In this document: positions 7,708 through 14,937 of the stretch, piece after piece | How the letters are laid out: each line of letters opens with the position of its first letter | Position numbering within the stretch: position 1 is the first letter of the stretch | NCBI GenBank assembly: GCA_022706175.1 | Contig: JAKJDB010000016.1 | Coordinates: forward strand, 1-14,937 | Length of the DNA stretch: 14,937 bases | Direction: 5' to 3' | DNA from: Candidatus Zhuqueibacterota bacterium | Lineage (GTDB): Bacteria; KSB1; UBA2214 | Notes under the pieces: model-generated | Told to the model about the DNA's origin: nothing | The model's input: the letters and a program-made list of their open reading frames with translations, nothing else | Database searches by the model: none | Position numbers and translations under genes: made by a program

Positions 7708-7749
7708 GAGCGCTCGCCGCACCCTCAGCGGCGGCCGGGTGCGGCGCTC
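7708..7749 (-). terminator. Large GC-rich hairpin at the end of the PBP gene
   Basis: The arms GCCGCACCC and GGGTGCGGC (plus-strand 7716-7724 and 7737-7745) pair perfectly over 9 bp with a 12-nt loop. Alternatively GAGCGC and GCGCTC pair at the base with a 4-nt bulge, giving 13 bp. The hairpin starts within the PBP stop codon. No T-run follows it on the minus strand, so it is not a classic intrinsic terminator. It could act as an mRNA 3'-end stabiliser or a Rho-assisted end. Confidence 0.55.
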
Positions 7750-9943
7750 AGTATTTTATCTTCTTTTTGCCGCCTCTGCCGCGATAATCGCGGATCATGG
7801 ATCTCGGGTTTTTGTGGATCGGACACTCTTCCTGCGGAAGGTATCGTGTGTCGAAGATTTCGCTCACCGCCTCAGGGCAGTATTTGCCGACCAGCATTTT
7901 CGACTCATTGCAGATGGAGACGTTCACCACACCGGCAGGGCGGACAAAATCAACCACCGGCAGGTTCAGCGTGTCCAGACTGTTCTTGATGATGGGCACG
8001 GTGATGGGCAATGCGGCATTGGAACCGGTCTGTTTGGGACCGAGATTGAGGGCTGGATCATCGTGTCCCACCCAGGTGCTGACCACCATCTGCGGCGTAA
8101 AGGTGATATACCAGGCGTCGGTGCAATCGTTGGTGGTGCCGGTTTTCCCGGCAGCCGGTCGACGAAAGTTGAATTGCGACACCGAGGCGCTGCCGGTGCC
8201 CTCCTGCGCCACGCTGCGCAACATGTCCACCATGATGTAGGCGGTCTCTTCCCGCAATACTCCGCGGCTTTGCGGCGCTGCGGTGTTCAGCACATTGCCG
8301 AACCGGTCTTCCACCCGCAGCACGCTGAGCGGGCTCACCAGCACGCCGCGATTGGCGAACACGCCGAACGCAGAGGTGATCTCGATGGGTTTCACGCCGG
8401 TGGATCCCAGGGCGATCGCATCCACGGCGTCCAACGGGGTGGTGATGCCCAAGCTGCGCGCATAGTGCACCACCTGACGGGGCGGCACATCTTCCTGAAC
8501 GAGCCGGGCGCTGACCAGATTCAACGAACGGCGCAGCCCCTCACGCAGAGTGGTTTTACCGCCGATGCTGTTGTCATAGTTGGCCGGGGTCCAGCGCGAT
8601 CCATCCGACTGCTGAACTACGATGGGTTGGTTCAACTTTTCATAGCAGGGCATATAGCCGTTGTCCACCGCCGCGGTGTAGACGATGGGCTTGAACACCG
8701 AACCGGGCTGGCGGATCGCCTGTACAGAGCGATTGTATTTGCTCTCGGTGAAATCGCGGCCGCCGATCATGGCGAGAATGTGTCCGTTCCTCGGATCCAG
8801 GACCAGCACCGACACCTGCACCGCCGCTTTGTTGTTGAGCACCGAGTCCGCCAGCGCTTTGGTGTAGATGATTTTTTCCAAACCGTATTTTTCGATCATC
8901 TCCTTGGGCGCAAGCTTTTGCAGATCATCCCGATTGCGATGGGCGCGGTTGGAAATCTCTTGGTCATGGGGCAGAAAGGCGGCCACCGCCCGTTCGGCGC
9001 ACGCCTGTACGCGGGTGTCCAGCGTGGTGTAGATCTGCATGCCGGCCTTGTACAGATCCCAGCCGTACTGGCGTTGCAGTTCCTGGCGGATGGTCTCGGT
9101 GAAATAGGGCGCGATGCCCAGATCCTTGCGCTCATAGTTCGGCGCCAGCTTGAGTTCGGCGTTGACCGCCTGCTGATATTGGGCGCGGGTGATATAGTGC
9201 TCGTCCAGCATGCGGTTGAGCACCATGGTGCGGCGTTTGAGGGCGCGGTCCGCATAACGATAGGGATTGAGATAGGCCGGCCGTTGCGCCATGCCCGCGA
9301 GCAACGCGAATTCATCGAGAGTGCAGTTCTGAATTTTCTTCCCGAACATCAACTGGCTGGCTGCATCGACGCCATAGCTGCCATGGGCAAAGGACATGTG
9401 ATTGAGGTACATGTCCAGAATTTCCCGTTTGGTGTAGGTTCGTTCCAGCTGCACCGCGGTGATCATCTCTTTGATCTTGCGGGTGATGGTCTTTTCCGGG
9501 CTCAGATACAGGCGCCGAGCCAGCTGCTGGGTCAGGGTGCTGGCGCCCTGTTGACGGCTCATGGTGAGAATATCCGACAGAGCGGCGCGCAGGAAGCGCA
9601 GCGGGGCGATGCCCCAATGGCTGTAAAAGCGGTGGTCTTCAATGGCCAGCACGGCTTTGACCATGGGCTCCGGGATCTCTGCCAGGGGGACGTAAAACCG
9701 GCGTTCGGTAAAAAACTCTTTGATGAGAACGCCGTCTGCGGAAAAGACCTTGGTCGCCAATTCGGGATTATAGTTCTCCAACTGGTCGAAGGAGGGTAGA
9801 CTGAAACTGAGGTACACGATCCAGGAGAAGAACGCGATGAAAAGCGCCACCAGGATGAACAACAGCCTGCGCCGGTTCGGGGATATGGTTGTTCCGGCAG
9901 GGGGGTGCGGAGCAACGTTGCGGAAAAGCCGTTTCATGGACAT
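7748..9943 (-). CDS. Class A penicillin-binding protein (bifunctional transglycosylase/transpeptidase, PBP1A type)
   Basis: This 731-residue enzyme polymerises lipid II and cross-links peptidoglycan at the inner membrane. A short basic cytoplasmic tail is followed by one membrane anchor (about 27-49). The GT51 transglycosylase has catalytic E102 in IEDHRFYSHWG, then GASTLTQQLARRLYL (133-147) and LERTYTKREILDMYLN (166-181). The transpeptidase has S415-V-F-K418 (SxxK), S473-L-N475 (SxN) and K600-T-G-T603, so all catalytic motifs are intact. A C-terminal module with C678, C689 and C707, ending CPIH, is common in PBP1A proteins; a very basic tail (GKKKIKY) follows. The ATG at 9941-9943 is 8 nt after the mreB stop and lacks its own good ribosome site, suggesting translational coupling. 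The ATG at residue 3 is an alternative start. Confidence 0.96.
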   Translation of the reverse strand: MSMKRLFRNVAPHPPAGTTISPNRRRLLFILVALFIAFFSWIVYLSFSLPSFDQLENYNPELATKVFSADGVLIKEFFTERRFYVPLAEIPEPMVKAVLAIEDHRFYSHWGIAPLRFLRAALSDILTMSRQQGASTLTQQLARRLYLSPEKTITRKIKEMITAVQLERTYTKREILDMYLNHMSFAHGSYGVDAASQLMFGKKIQNCTLDEFALLAGMAQRPAYLNPYRYADRALKRRTMVLNRMLDEHYITRAQYQQAVNAELKLAPNYERKDLGIAPYFTETIRQELQRQYGWDLYKAGMQIYTTLDTRVQACAERAVAAFLPHDQEISNRAHRNRDDLQKLAPKEMIEKYGLEKIIYTKALADSVLNNKAAVQVSVLVLDPRNGHILAMIGGRDFTESKYNRSVQAIRQPGSVFKPIVYTAAVDNGYMPCYEKLNQPIVVQQSDGSRWTPANYDNSIGGKTTLREGLRRSLNLVSARLVQEDVPPRQVVHYARSLGITTPLDAVDAIALGSTGVKPIEITSAFGVFANRGVLVSPLSVLRVEDRFGNVLNTAAPQSRGVLREETAYIMVDMLRSVAQEGTGSASVSQFNFRRPAAGKTGTTNDCTDAWYITFTPQMVVSTWVGHDDPALNLGPKQTGSNAALPITVPIIKNSLDTLNLPVVDFVRPAGVVNVSICNESKMLVGKYCPEAVSEIFDTRYLPQEECPIHKNPRSMIRDYRGRGGKKKIKY

Positions 9944-9951
9944 GGGGAAGA

Positions 9952-10980
9952 CTAATACCTGCGAATATGGGTCAGTACTTTGCGATAGCGGTTCAGGTCT
10001 TCCAAAACTTTGCCTGTGCCACGCACGACCGCAAGCAGGGGTTCTTCCGACAGGATGACCGGCAGGTTGGTTTCCCGTCGAAGCCGTTCGTCCAGACCGC
10101 GCAGCATCGAGCCGCCGCCGCTCATCAGGATGCCGCGGTCAAGGATATCCGCGGACAGCTCCGGCGGCGTCTGTTCGAGACAGAGCTTGACGGAATCGAC
10201 GATGGTGTTGATGGTGTCGGCTAGAGCTTCCTGAACCTGCTTGGAGCTGATGGTGACGGTTTTGGGAATGCCGGCCACCAGATCGCGGCCTTTGACCGTC
10301 ATGGTGTCCTTGCCGTCATAGGGTGCGGCGGATCCCAGTTTGCATTTGATCTCTTCAGCGGTGATCTCGCCGATGAGCAGGTTAAAGCTCTTTTTAAAAT
10401 ATTGCACGATCGCCTCGTTCATCTCGTCGCCGCCGATGCGGATGGAGATCGAGTTGACGATGCCGTACATGGCGATCACCGCGATCTCACAGGTGCCGCC
10501 GCCGATATCGATGATCATGTTGCCCACCGGCTGCTCGATGGGCAGGCCCAGGCCGATGGCGGCGGCCATGGGCTCCTCGATGAGGTAGACCTCCCTGGCG
10601 CCGGCATGTTCGGCGGAATCGCGCACCGCGCGTTTTTCCACCTCGGTGATGCCGGTGGGAACGCAGATGGCGATGCGCGGCCGCGGTACGCGCGTCGGCA
10701 TGGCCTTGCGGATGAAATAGCGGATCATCTGTTCCGCCAGATCAAAGTCGGCGATGACGCCGTCTTTGAGCGGACGGATGGTGATGATCTCCCCCGGCGT
10801 GCGGCCGACCATCTCCCGGGCTTCGTCACCGTAGGCGACGATCTCCTGGGTGCTTTTGCGGATGGCTACGATGGAGGGTTCATCTAAAACGACTTCACGA
10901 CCTTTTATATAAACCAGCGTGTTGGCGGTTCCCAAGTCAATGGCGAGATCGTTGGCAAAAACGGATTTGAAAAGATTCAT
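9952..10980 (-). CDS. mreB: Rod-shape-determining actin homologue MreB
   Basis: MreB forms membrane-bound filaments that guide lateral-wall synthesis. The 342-residue protein is full length, with the actin-fold nucleotide motifs in order: phosphate 1 [11 protein letters not shown] (11-21), catalytic EEP at 135-137 in [16 protein letters not shown], phosphate 2 [12 protein letters not shown] (158-169) and adenosine motif [15 protein letters not shown] (283-297). The short N terminus, [14 protein letters not shown], may serve as a membrane contact. The ATG at 10978-10980 has only AGGG about 11 nt upstream. It lies 65 nt after purH without an obvious promoter, so purH-mreB read-through is possible. 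It is followed by a class A PBP gene instead of mreC and mreD. Confidence 0.97.
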   Translation of the reverse strand: MNLFKSVFANDLAIDLGTANTLVYIKGREVVLDEPSIVAIRKSTQEIVAYGDEAREMVGRTPGEIITIRPLKDGVIADFDLAEQMIRYFIRKAMPTRVPRPRIAICVPTGITEVEKRAVRDSAEHAGAREVYLIEEPMAAAIGLGLPIEQPVGNMIIDIGGGTCEIAVIAMYGIVNSISIRIGGDEMNEAIVQYFKKSFNLLIGEITAEEIKCKLGSAAPYDGKDTMTVKGRDLVAGIPKTVTISSKQVQEALADTINTIVDSVKLCLEQTPPELSADILDRGILMSGGGSMLRGLDERLRRETNLPVILSEEPLLAVVRGTGKVLEDLNRYRKVLTHIRRY

Positions 10981-11045
10981 GCTGCGTTGGCCCTGTCTGA
11001 GGTTGTTAGGTTCTGTAGTTTAAGGTTCGTGCCGATCGCTGTTTC

Positions 11046-12602
11046 TCAATGTCTGAAATGGCGCAGCCCGGTAAATACCATGGCCAGATTGTGTTCATCG
11101 GCCGCGGCGATGACTTCGTTATCGCGCACAGAGCCGCCGGGCTGAATCACGGCGGCGGCGCCGGCCTGAGCCAGCACGTCCACGCCGTCGCGGAACGGGA
11201 AATAGGCGTCGGAGACGGCCACGGAACCGGCCAGGTTCAGGCCAGCCTGCCCGGCTTTGAGCACGGCAATTTTCGAAGAATCCACCCGCGACATCTGGCC
11301 GGCGCCGATGCCCAAGGTTCTGTCCGTGGCGACGAAAATGATGGTGTTGCTTTTGATCCATTTGGCCACTTTCCAGCCGAAGCGCATGGCCTGCCATTCT
11401 TGCGCAGCCGGTTGCCGTTTGCTGACCACTTTGAACTCAGCCGCATCGGCCGGCTCGATGTCGACCGTCTGGATCAGATAGCCGCCGAGCACTTTTTTAA
11501 TATCCAGATCGCCAGTCTGCAGCTGAACATCCGGCCATTGCAAAAGGCGAATGTTTTTCTTGGCGGTCAGCAGGGAGAGCGCCGCTGGATCGAATGCGGG
11601 CGCCGTGATCACCTCCAGGAACAGCTCCGCCAGTTTAGCAGCCAGCGCTTCGTCCACCGGTTTGTTGAACGCGACCACGCCGCCATAAGCGGAGACCGGA
11701 TCGCACTGCAGCGCTTTTTGATAGGCGTCGAGCAGATTCGCGCCCACCGCCACGCCGCAGGGATTGTTGTGTTTGACGATCACTGCGCAGGGTTCGTCGA
11801 ACTCGAGCGAGAGCCCGACGCTGGAATGAATATCCATGATGTTGTTGAAGGACAGTTCTTTGCCGTGCAACTGCCGGCCGAAAGCCCGTCCCGAGTCGTC
11901 CTGATAAAAGGCCGCCTGCTGATGGGGATTTTCCCCATAGCGCAGATCCTGCCTTTTGTGCAGGACAAACGGAAAACGGTCGGGGAAGCGGCTCTCCGGT
12001 TCCGCCTGCTGATACAGCCAGCGGGAGATGGCGGCGTCGTATTCACAGGTGCGGCTGAACGCCTGTCGCGCCAGCCAGGCGCGTGTGGCCAGCGTGGTGC
12101 AGCCCTGATGCTGATCGAGTTCCTGCAGCACTTTATCATACTGGTCCGGATTGGTCACGACCGTCACGCCGCCGTAATTTTTGGCTGCTGCGCGGATCAT
12201 GCACGGTCCGCCGATGTCGATGTTCTCCAGCGCGTGCTTGAGCGTAACGTCCGGCTGGGCGACGGTTTTTTCAAAAGGATACAGGTTGACCGCGACCAGA
12301 TCGATGGGCTGGATTTTCTTTTCTGCGATCTCGGCCATCTGCGCCGGCTCTTCCCGTTTGGCCAGTATGCCGGCATGAATGGAGGGATGCAGAGTCTTGA
12401 CCCGGCCGCCGAGTATCTCCGGAAATCCGGTGACGTCCGCCACACTGGTGACTGGGATACGATGATCCTGGAGAAATTGGGCGGTGCCGCCGGTGGAGAG
12501 GATTTCGACGCCAAGGGCCGCCAGTTTTTGCGCAAACGGCAGCAGTCCCTCTTTGTCGTATACACTGATCAGGGCACGTTTGATTTTGATTTGATCGATC
12601 AC
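11046..12602 (-). CDS. purH: Bifunctional AICAR formyltransferase/IMP cyclohydrolase PurH
   Basis: PurH catalyses the last two steps of purine synthesis, AICAR to FAICAR to IMP. The 518-residue protein has the normal two-domain layout. The N-terminal MGS-like IMP cyclohydrolase domain runs to about residue 150, with STGGT (36-40) and GGRVKTLHP (65-73). The transformylase domain has LRYGENPHQ (220-228) and the catalytic KHNNPCG (K277, H278), and ends with [12 protein letters not shown] and QPGGSVRD. The start is GTG at 12600-12602, supported by GAGG 6 nt upstream and agreement with the family N terminus ([10 protein letters not shown]). It has its own promoter at 12690-12718, separate from purN upstream. 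Confidence 0.98.
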   Translation of the reverse strand: MIDQIKIKRALISVYDKEGLLPFAQKLAALGVEILSTGGTAQFLQDHRIPVTSVADVTGFPEILGGRVKTLHPSIHAGILAKREEPAQMAEIAEKKIQPIDLVAVNLYPFEKTVAQPDVTLKHALENIDIGGPCMIRAAAKNYGGVTVVTNPDQYDKVLQELDQHQGCTTLATRAWLARQAFSRTCEYDAAISRWLYQQAEPESRFPDRFPFVLHKRQDLRYGENPHQQAAFYQDDSGRAFGRQLHGKELSFNNIMDIHSSVGLSLEFDEPCAVIVKHNNPCGVAVGANLLDAYQKALQCDPVSAYGGVVAFNKPVDEALAAKLAELFLEVITAPAFDPAALSLLTAKKNIRLLQWPDVQLQTGDLDIKKVLGGYLIQTVDIEPADAAEFKVVSKRQPAAQEWQAMRFGWKVAKWIKSNTIIFVATDRTLGIGAGQMSRVDSSKIAVLKAGQAGLNLAGSVAVSDAYFPFRDGVDVLAQAGAAAVIQPGGSVRDNEVIAAADEHNLAMVFTGLRHFRH

Positions 12603-12689
12603 GATGGGCCTCGAGTTGGCGCATATTCACACATGGGTCATACAGCCCGGCAAGCCGGCAGCGGCAAACCCCATCCTGTTGGAACCTAT

Positions 12690-12718
12690 ATTATACCAAT
12701 TTTTTTGAAAAATGCAAA
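12690..12718 (-). promoter_or_regulatory. Extended -10 promoter of purH
   Basis: The minus strand reads TTTGCA (12713-12718), a 17-nt A/T-rich spacer, then TATAAT (12690-12695) preceded by TGG, an extended -10. This is the best sigma-70-type promoter in the window and sits in an AT-rich island. The leader before the GTG is about 80 nt and holds only a 4-bp CCGG/CCGG hairpin near 12647-12658. I see no known purine riboswitch in it. Confidence 0.7.
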
Positions 12719-12735
12719 AGATTTGATGCACATCG

Positions 12736-12781
12736 AAAAAAACCGTCGGCAGCCGCCATCGTCTCGCGGGTCGCTCGGCTG
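12736..12781 (-). terminator. Possible terminator after purN
   Basis: Seven T residues on the minus strand (12736-12742) follow a GC-rich stretch in which CAGCCG and CGGCTG can pair (12776-12781 with 12750-12755). The loop is long (20 nt) and 7 nt separate the stem from the T-run, so the hairpin is not canonical. The position, between purN and the purH promoter, is what one would expect of a terminator. Confidence 0.32.
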
Positions 12782-12798
12782 GTGCAGGCCGCTTTCCC

Positions 12799-13443
12799 TT
12801 ACCTCTGTTCCGCCTGAATCCGCACCCGGCCCTCCTGAACCCGTATACGGTTCTCGGCAAAGAGTCGGATGGCTTCAGGCAAGATCTCGTGCTCTACGGC
12901 CAGAACCCGGGCCGCCAGCGTCTCCGGGGTGTCCTCCTCCAGGACCGGGACACAGCGCTGGAGCAGAGGCTGTCCGGTATCGTAGTCGAGGTCCACCAGA
13001 TGTACGGTGGCGCCTGAGACTTTACATCCATAGTTCAGCACCGCCTCATGGACATGACGGCCGTACAAACCCTGACCGCCGAAGGAGGGCAGCAGCGCCG
13101 GATGGATGTTGATCATGCGATGGCGATAGGATTGGACGATCCGGCCAGGCACTTTTTTCAGATAGCCGGCCAGAACGATCAGTTCGACCGCATGGTCTTC
13201 GAGCAGGTGTAAAAGCGCCTGGCTGTAGGCCGCTTCGTCCGCATACTGGTTGGCCGACAAGGTAAAGGCCGGAATATGGTGACGGTGGGCGATCTCCAGA
13301 GCGCCGGCGTTCGCAGAGCTGCTGATCATCAGTGCGATGCGGGCGTTCAATTCGCCGCGATCGATTCTATCCTGGATCGCCTGAACGTTAGAGCCGCGGC
13401 CGGAGACGAAAACCGCGACCGCGAGCGGTGATGCGTCAGCCAT
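12799..13443 (-). CDS. purN: Phosphoribosylglycinamide formyltransferase PurN
   Basis: PurN transfers a formyl group from 10-formyl-THF to GAR, the third step of purine synthesis. The 214-residue protein shows VSGRGSNVQAI (13-23), the GAR phosphate loop. It has catalytic N112 and H114 in MINIHPALLPSF and the aspartate in DYDTGQPLLQ (D155, by position equivalent to E. coli D144). I chose the ATG at 13441-13443 over the longer frame from 13578. The extra 45 residues of that frame are low-complexity and lie over the previous gene, while this ATG has GGAG 6 nt upstream and gives the family length. It overlaps the ldcA stop by 8 nt. Confidence 0.96.
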   Translation of the reverse strand: MADASPLAVAVFVSGRGSNVQAIQDRIDRGELNARIALMISSSANAGALEIAHRHHIPAFTLSANQYADEAAYSQALLHLLEDHAVELIVLAGYLKKVPGRIVQSYRHRMINIHPALLPSFGGQGLYGRHVHEAVLNYGCKVSGATVHLVDLDYDTGQPLLQRCVPVLEEDTPETLAARVLAVEHEILPEAIRLFAENRIRVQEGRVRIQAEQR

Positions 13444-14389
13444 GATGTACTCCGGGTTCCAGGGTGGCCAGCACGCCGCGGCCGGCGTCCAGCCGGACCC
13501 GGCAGCCGATGGGCAAGGTGTACTTGATCTCATTATGGCCGTACGGGAAATTGGCCAGGATCGGGATGGCGAGGTCATGCGTGTATTCGTGGATCACCTC
13601 ATCCAGCGAAAGATCCGGAGAGGTTTTTTCCTCATCCACGGTGTCGAGAAATTGGCCGAACACCAGTCCTTTGATCTGTTTCAGAATGCCGGCGTACTTT
13701 AACTGGACCAGATACCGGTCGATGTTGTAGACCTCTTCGCCGATGTCCTCCAGCACCAGAATCGCGCCGCGAAAATCGGGCAAATAGTCCGTGCCCAGAA
13801 GCGGAGCGATGAGCGAAAGGCACCCGCCCAGCAGGCGGCCTTCGGCCGCACCGGAATGGATGCGTTGCGGCTTGAACTCGGCGACGCGCGCTTTCATGGC
13901 CATTCGCCGCGTGGAGGTCAGCAGCGGCCAGAAATGTTTTTCCGTATGCGGATGCATGCCCTTGCCCATTTCCACCGACACCATAGGGCCGGAATAACTG
14001 ATCAACCCGGTTTTGGCATACAGCGCCAATTGCAGGCAGGTGATATCGCTGTAGCCCACGAGGATCTTGGGTTGTTTTTTAACCGCCGCATAGTCGATTT
14101 TGTCAAGCAGGCGCGGAGTGCCATAGCCGCCGCGGGAACAGAAAACGGCGCGCACATCCGGATGCGCGAACATGGCGTTCAAATCCTCGGCGCGTTGTTC
14201 ATCCGTGCCCGCGAGGTAACCGTACTCGCGGAACACGTGCCGCCCCTCGACGATGCGATAGCCGCGGTCGAGGAGATACTGCACGCCTTTGCCGTACTGC
14301 TCTTTTTTTTCTCCATGGGGCGGACTGGCCGGCGAGAGAATGCCGATGAGGTCGCCTCGATTCAGTTTTTCAGGTTTGCGTATGGTCAT
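13436..14389 (-). CDS. ldcA: LD-carboxypeptidase, peptidase family S66 (muramoyltetrapeptide carboxypeptidase)
   Basis: This 317-residue enzyme removes the terminal D-alanine from murein tetrapeptides during cell-wall recycling, normally in the cytoplasm; no signal peptide is seen. The S66 features are clear: the N-terminal GDLIGILSPASP, the SRGGYGTPRLLDKIDY segment, nucleophile S114 in VGYSDITCLQLAL, E214 in LVLEDIGEEVYNIDR and H285 in NFPYGHNEIKYTLPIG. The Ser-Glu-His spacing agrees with the Pseudomonas LdcA triad. The C-terminal TLPIGCRVRLDA is also typical. The ATG at 14387-14389 has AAGGA about 11 nt upstream. It lies 58 nt after the GWxTD gene and overlaps purN, so the three are probably cotranscribed. 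Confidence 0.95.
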   Translation of the reverse strand: MTIRKPEKLNRGDLIGILSPASPPHGEKKEQYGKGVQYLLDRGYRIVEGRHVFREYGYLAGTDEQRAEDLNAMFAHPDVRAVFCSRGGYGTPRLLDKIDYAAVKKQPKILVGYSDITCLQLALYAKTGLISYSGPMVSVEMGKGMHPHTEKHFWPLLTSTRRMAMKARVAEFKPQRIHSGAAEGRLLGGCLSLIAPLLGTDYLPDFRGAILVLEDIGEEVYNIDRYLVQLKYAGILKQIKGLVFGQFLDTVDEEKTSPDLSLDEVIHEYTHDLAIPILANFPYGHNEIKYTLPIGCRVRLDAGRGVLATLEPGVHHG

Positions 14390-14447
14390 GCGCTGTCGCT
14401 TCCTTGGTTCAGGACGGAAGTAACCGGTCGGCGATGGGCCTGAGGGA

Positions 14448-14937
14448 TCAGCGGTCGATCAATCGCTGAAACTCATACACCGAGTAGGGCGTCTCCAGAT
14501 GAAAGTCGCCGAATCCGGTGGCGTCGAGAAAGGCGAATTCGGTGTTGTACCGATAATAGTACCAGATCTCGTACGGTTTGGAGTAGCGGGGATAGGCGTT
14601 GCGCTCTACATCGTCCGGCGGCCCGAGAATGATATACACCATACCCCGGTCGGTCCGCCACCCCTGGAATTGCATGGCGGAAAAGTTCTGATTGGCGTAT
14701 TCGATGCGCGTATAATACGATTCCATCGCTTCGTTCAACTCGGTGCCCGGCGTCTGATCGCGGCGCAGCCAGAATTTTTTATACTCCTCCAACCGTTGGT
14801 CGTCCTTGGCCTTTTTCAGCCGCTTCCATTCTTCCTTGGTGGCGATATATCGGGTCTGGTCGATCGCCTCATCCAGGTCACGGGCGTTGACCGGTAGGAT
14901 GCTCCAGCGGACATAAAAGGTCTTGTCGGCTTCCGCC
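14448..14937 (-). CDS. GWxTD domain-containing protein (C-terminal part, truncated by the window edge)
   Basis: The frame is open to the right edge, so only about the last 162 residues are visible. It contains the domain signature GWRTDRGMVYIILGPPDDVE, then KPYEIWYYYRYNTEFAFLDATGFGDF. Upstream, in the same frame past an internal TTG at 14790-14792, it reads FYVRWSILPVNARDLDEA, then YIATKEEWKRLKK, EEYKKFWLRRDQTPGTELNE and MESYYTRIEYANQNF, all typical of the family. The function of GWxTD proteins is unknown. They are usually exported, with a signal peptide that would lie beyond the edge. The gene ends 58 nt before ldcA. Confidence 0.9.
   Translation of the reverse strand, partial: AEADKTFYVRWSILPVNARDLDEAIDQTRYIATKEEWKRLKKAKDDQRLEEYKKFWLRRDQTPGTELNEAMESYYTRIEYANQNFSAMQFQGWRTDRGMVYIILGPPDDVERNAYPRYSKPYEIWYYYRYNTEFAFLDATGFGDFHLETPYSVYEFQRLIDR

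Noticed and set aside
7739..9799. A 686-residue open frame on the plus strand
   Set aside because: It is antisense to the PBP gene, whose catalytic motifs are all intact on the minus strand. The plus-strand protein matches nothing I know.
12603..12690. Possible riboswitch in the purH leader
   Set aside because: The leader has only a 4-bp stem and none of the conserved purine or glycine riboswitch core that I could recognise.
11049..13112. A 687-residue open frame on the plus strand
   Set aside because: It runs antisense across purH, the intergenic gap and part of purN, and turns Pro/Arg-rich at its end. Both minus-strand genes are certain.
13444..13578. A 45-residue N-terminal extension of PurN
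   Set aside because: The extension is not PurN-like and lies over ldcA in another frame. The ATG at 13441-13443 has a ribosome site and gives the family length.
1..14937. tRNA, rRNA, CRISPR arrays, transposases, phage attachment sites
   Set aside because: I looked through the gaps between genes (all under 200 nt) and found no cloverleaf, repeat array, terminal inverted repeats or mobile-element genes.

Overview
The window is a GC-rich bacterial chromosome segment in which every supportable gene (13) lies on the minus strand, so transcription runs from the right edge to the left. It looks like a Gram-negative-type, peptidoglycan-making bacterium with DXP-independent vitamin B6 synthesis. The GWxTD-domain protein at the right edge belongs to a family found mainly in the Bacteroidetes/Chlorobi-type superphylum and related candidate phyla, so an uncultured lineage of that kind is my best guess. 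This is inference from one marker. I see no insertion sequences, phage genes, tRNAs, rRNAs or CRISPR arrays.

Right part, in transcription order (14937 to about 9950). A truncated GWxTD protein is followed by an S66 LD-carboxypeptidase (ldcA), which overlaps purN by 8 nt. A 196-nt gap holds a possible terminator and a good extended -10 promoter. It is followed by purH, mreB and a class A penicillin-binding protein. mreB and the PBP gene are 8 nt apart, and the usual mreC, mreD, PBP2 and rodA genes are not beside mreB. A large GC-rich hairpin begins at the PBP stop codon.

Middle (7670 to 6158). A promoter precedes pdxS and pdxT, which overlap as TGATG and encode the two subunits of the PLP synthase.

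Left part (6017 to 1). These genes are less familiar: a beta-CASP metallo-beta-lactamase nuclease, an HD-like hypothetical protein with a TTG start, a polytopic membrane protein with buried acidic and histidine residues, a DinG-family iron-sulfur helicase with a RadC-type JAMM domain fused at its N terminus, and the start of a B12-binding (probably radical SAM) protein that carries a one-base frameshift near 124-129.

Most of the window is housekeeping: purine synthesis, PLP synthesis, and cell-wall synthesis and recycling. The most unusual object is the JAMM-DinG fusion. Its neighbourhood of a nuclease, an HD protein and a membrane protein is suggestive, but nothing in the sequence alone proves that they form one system.
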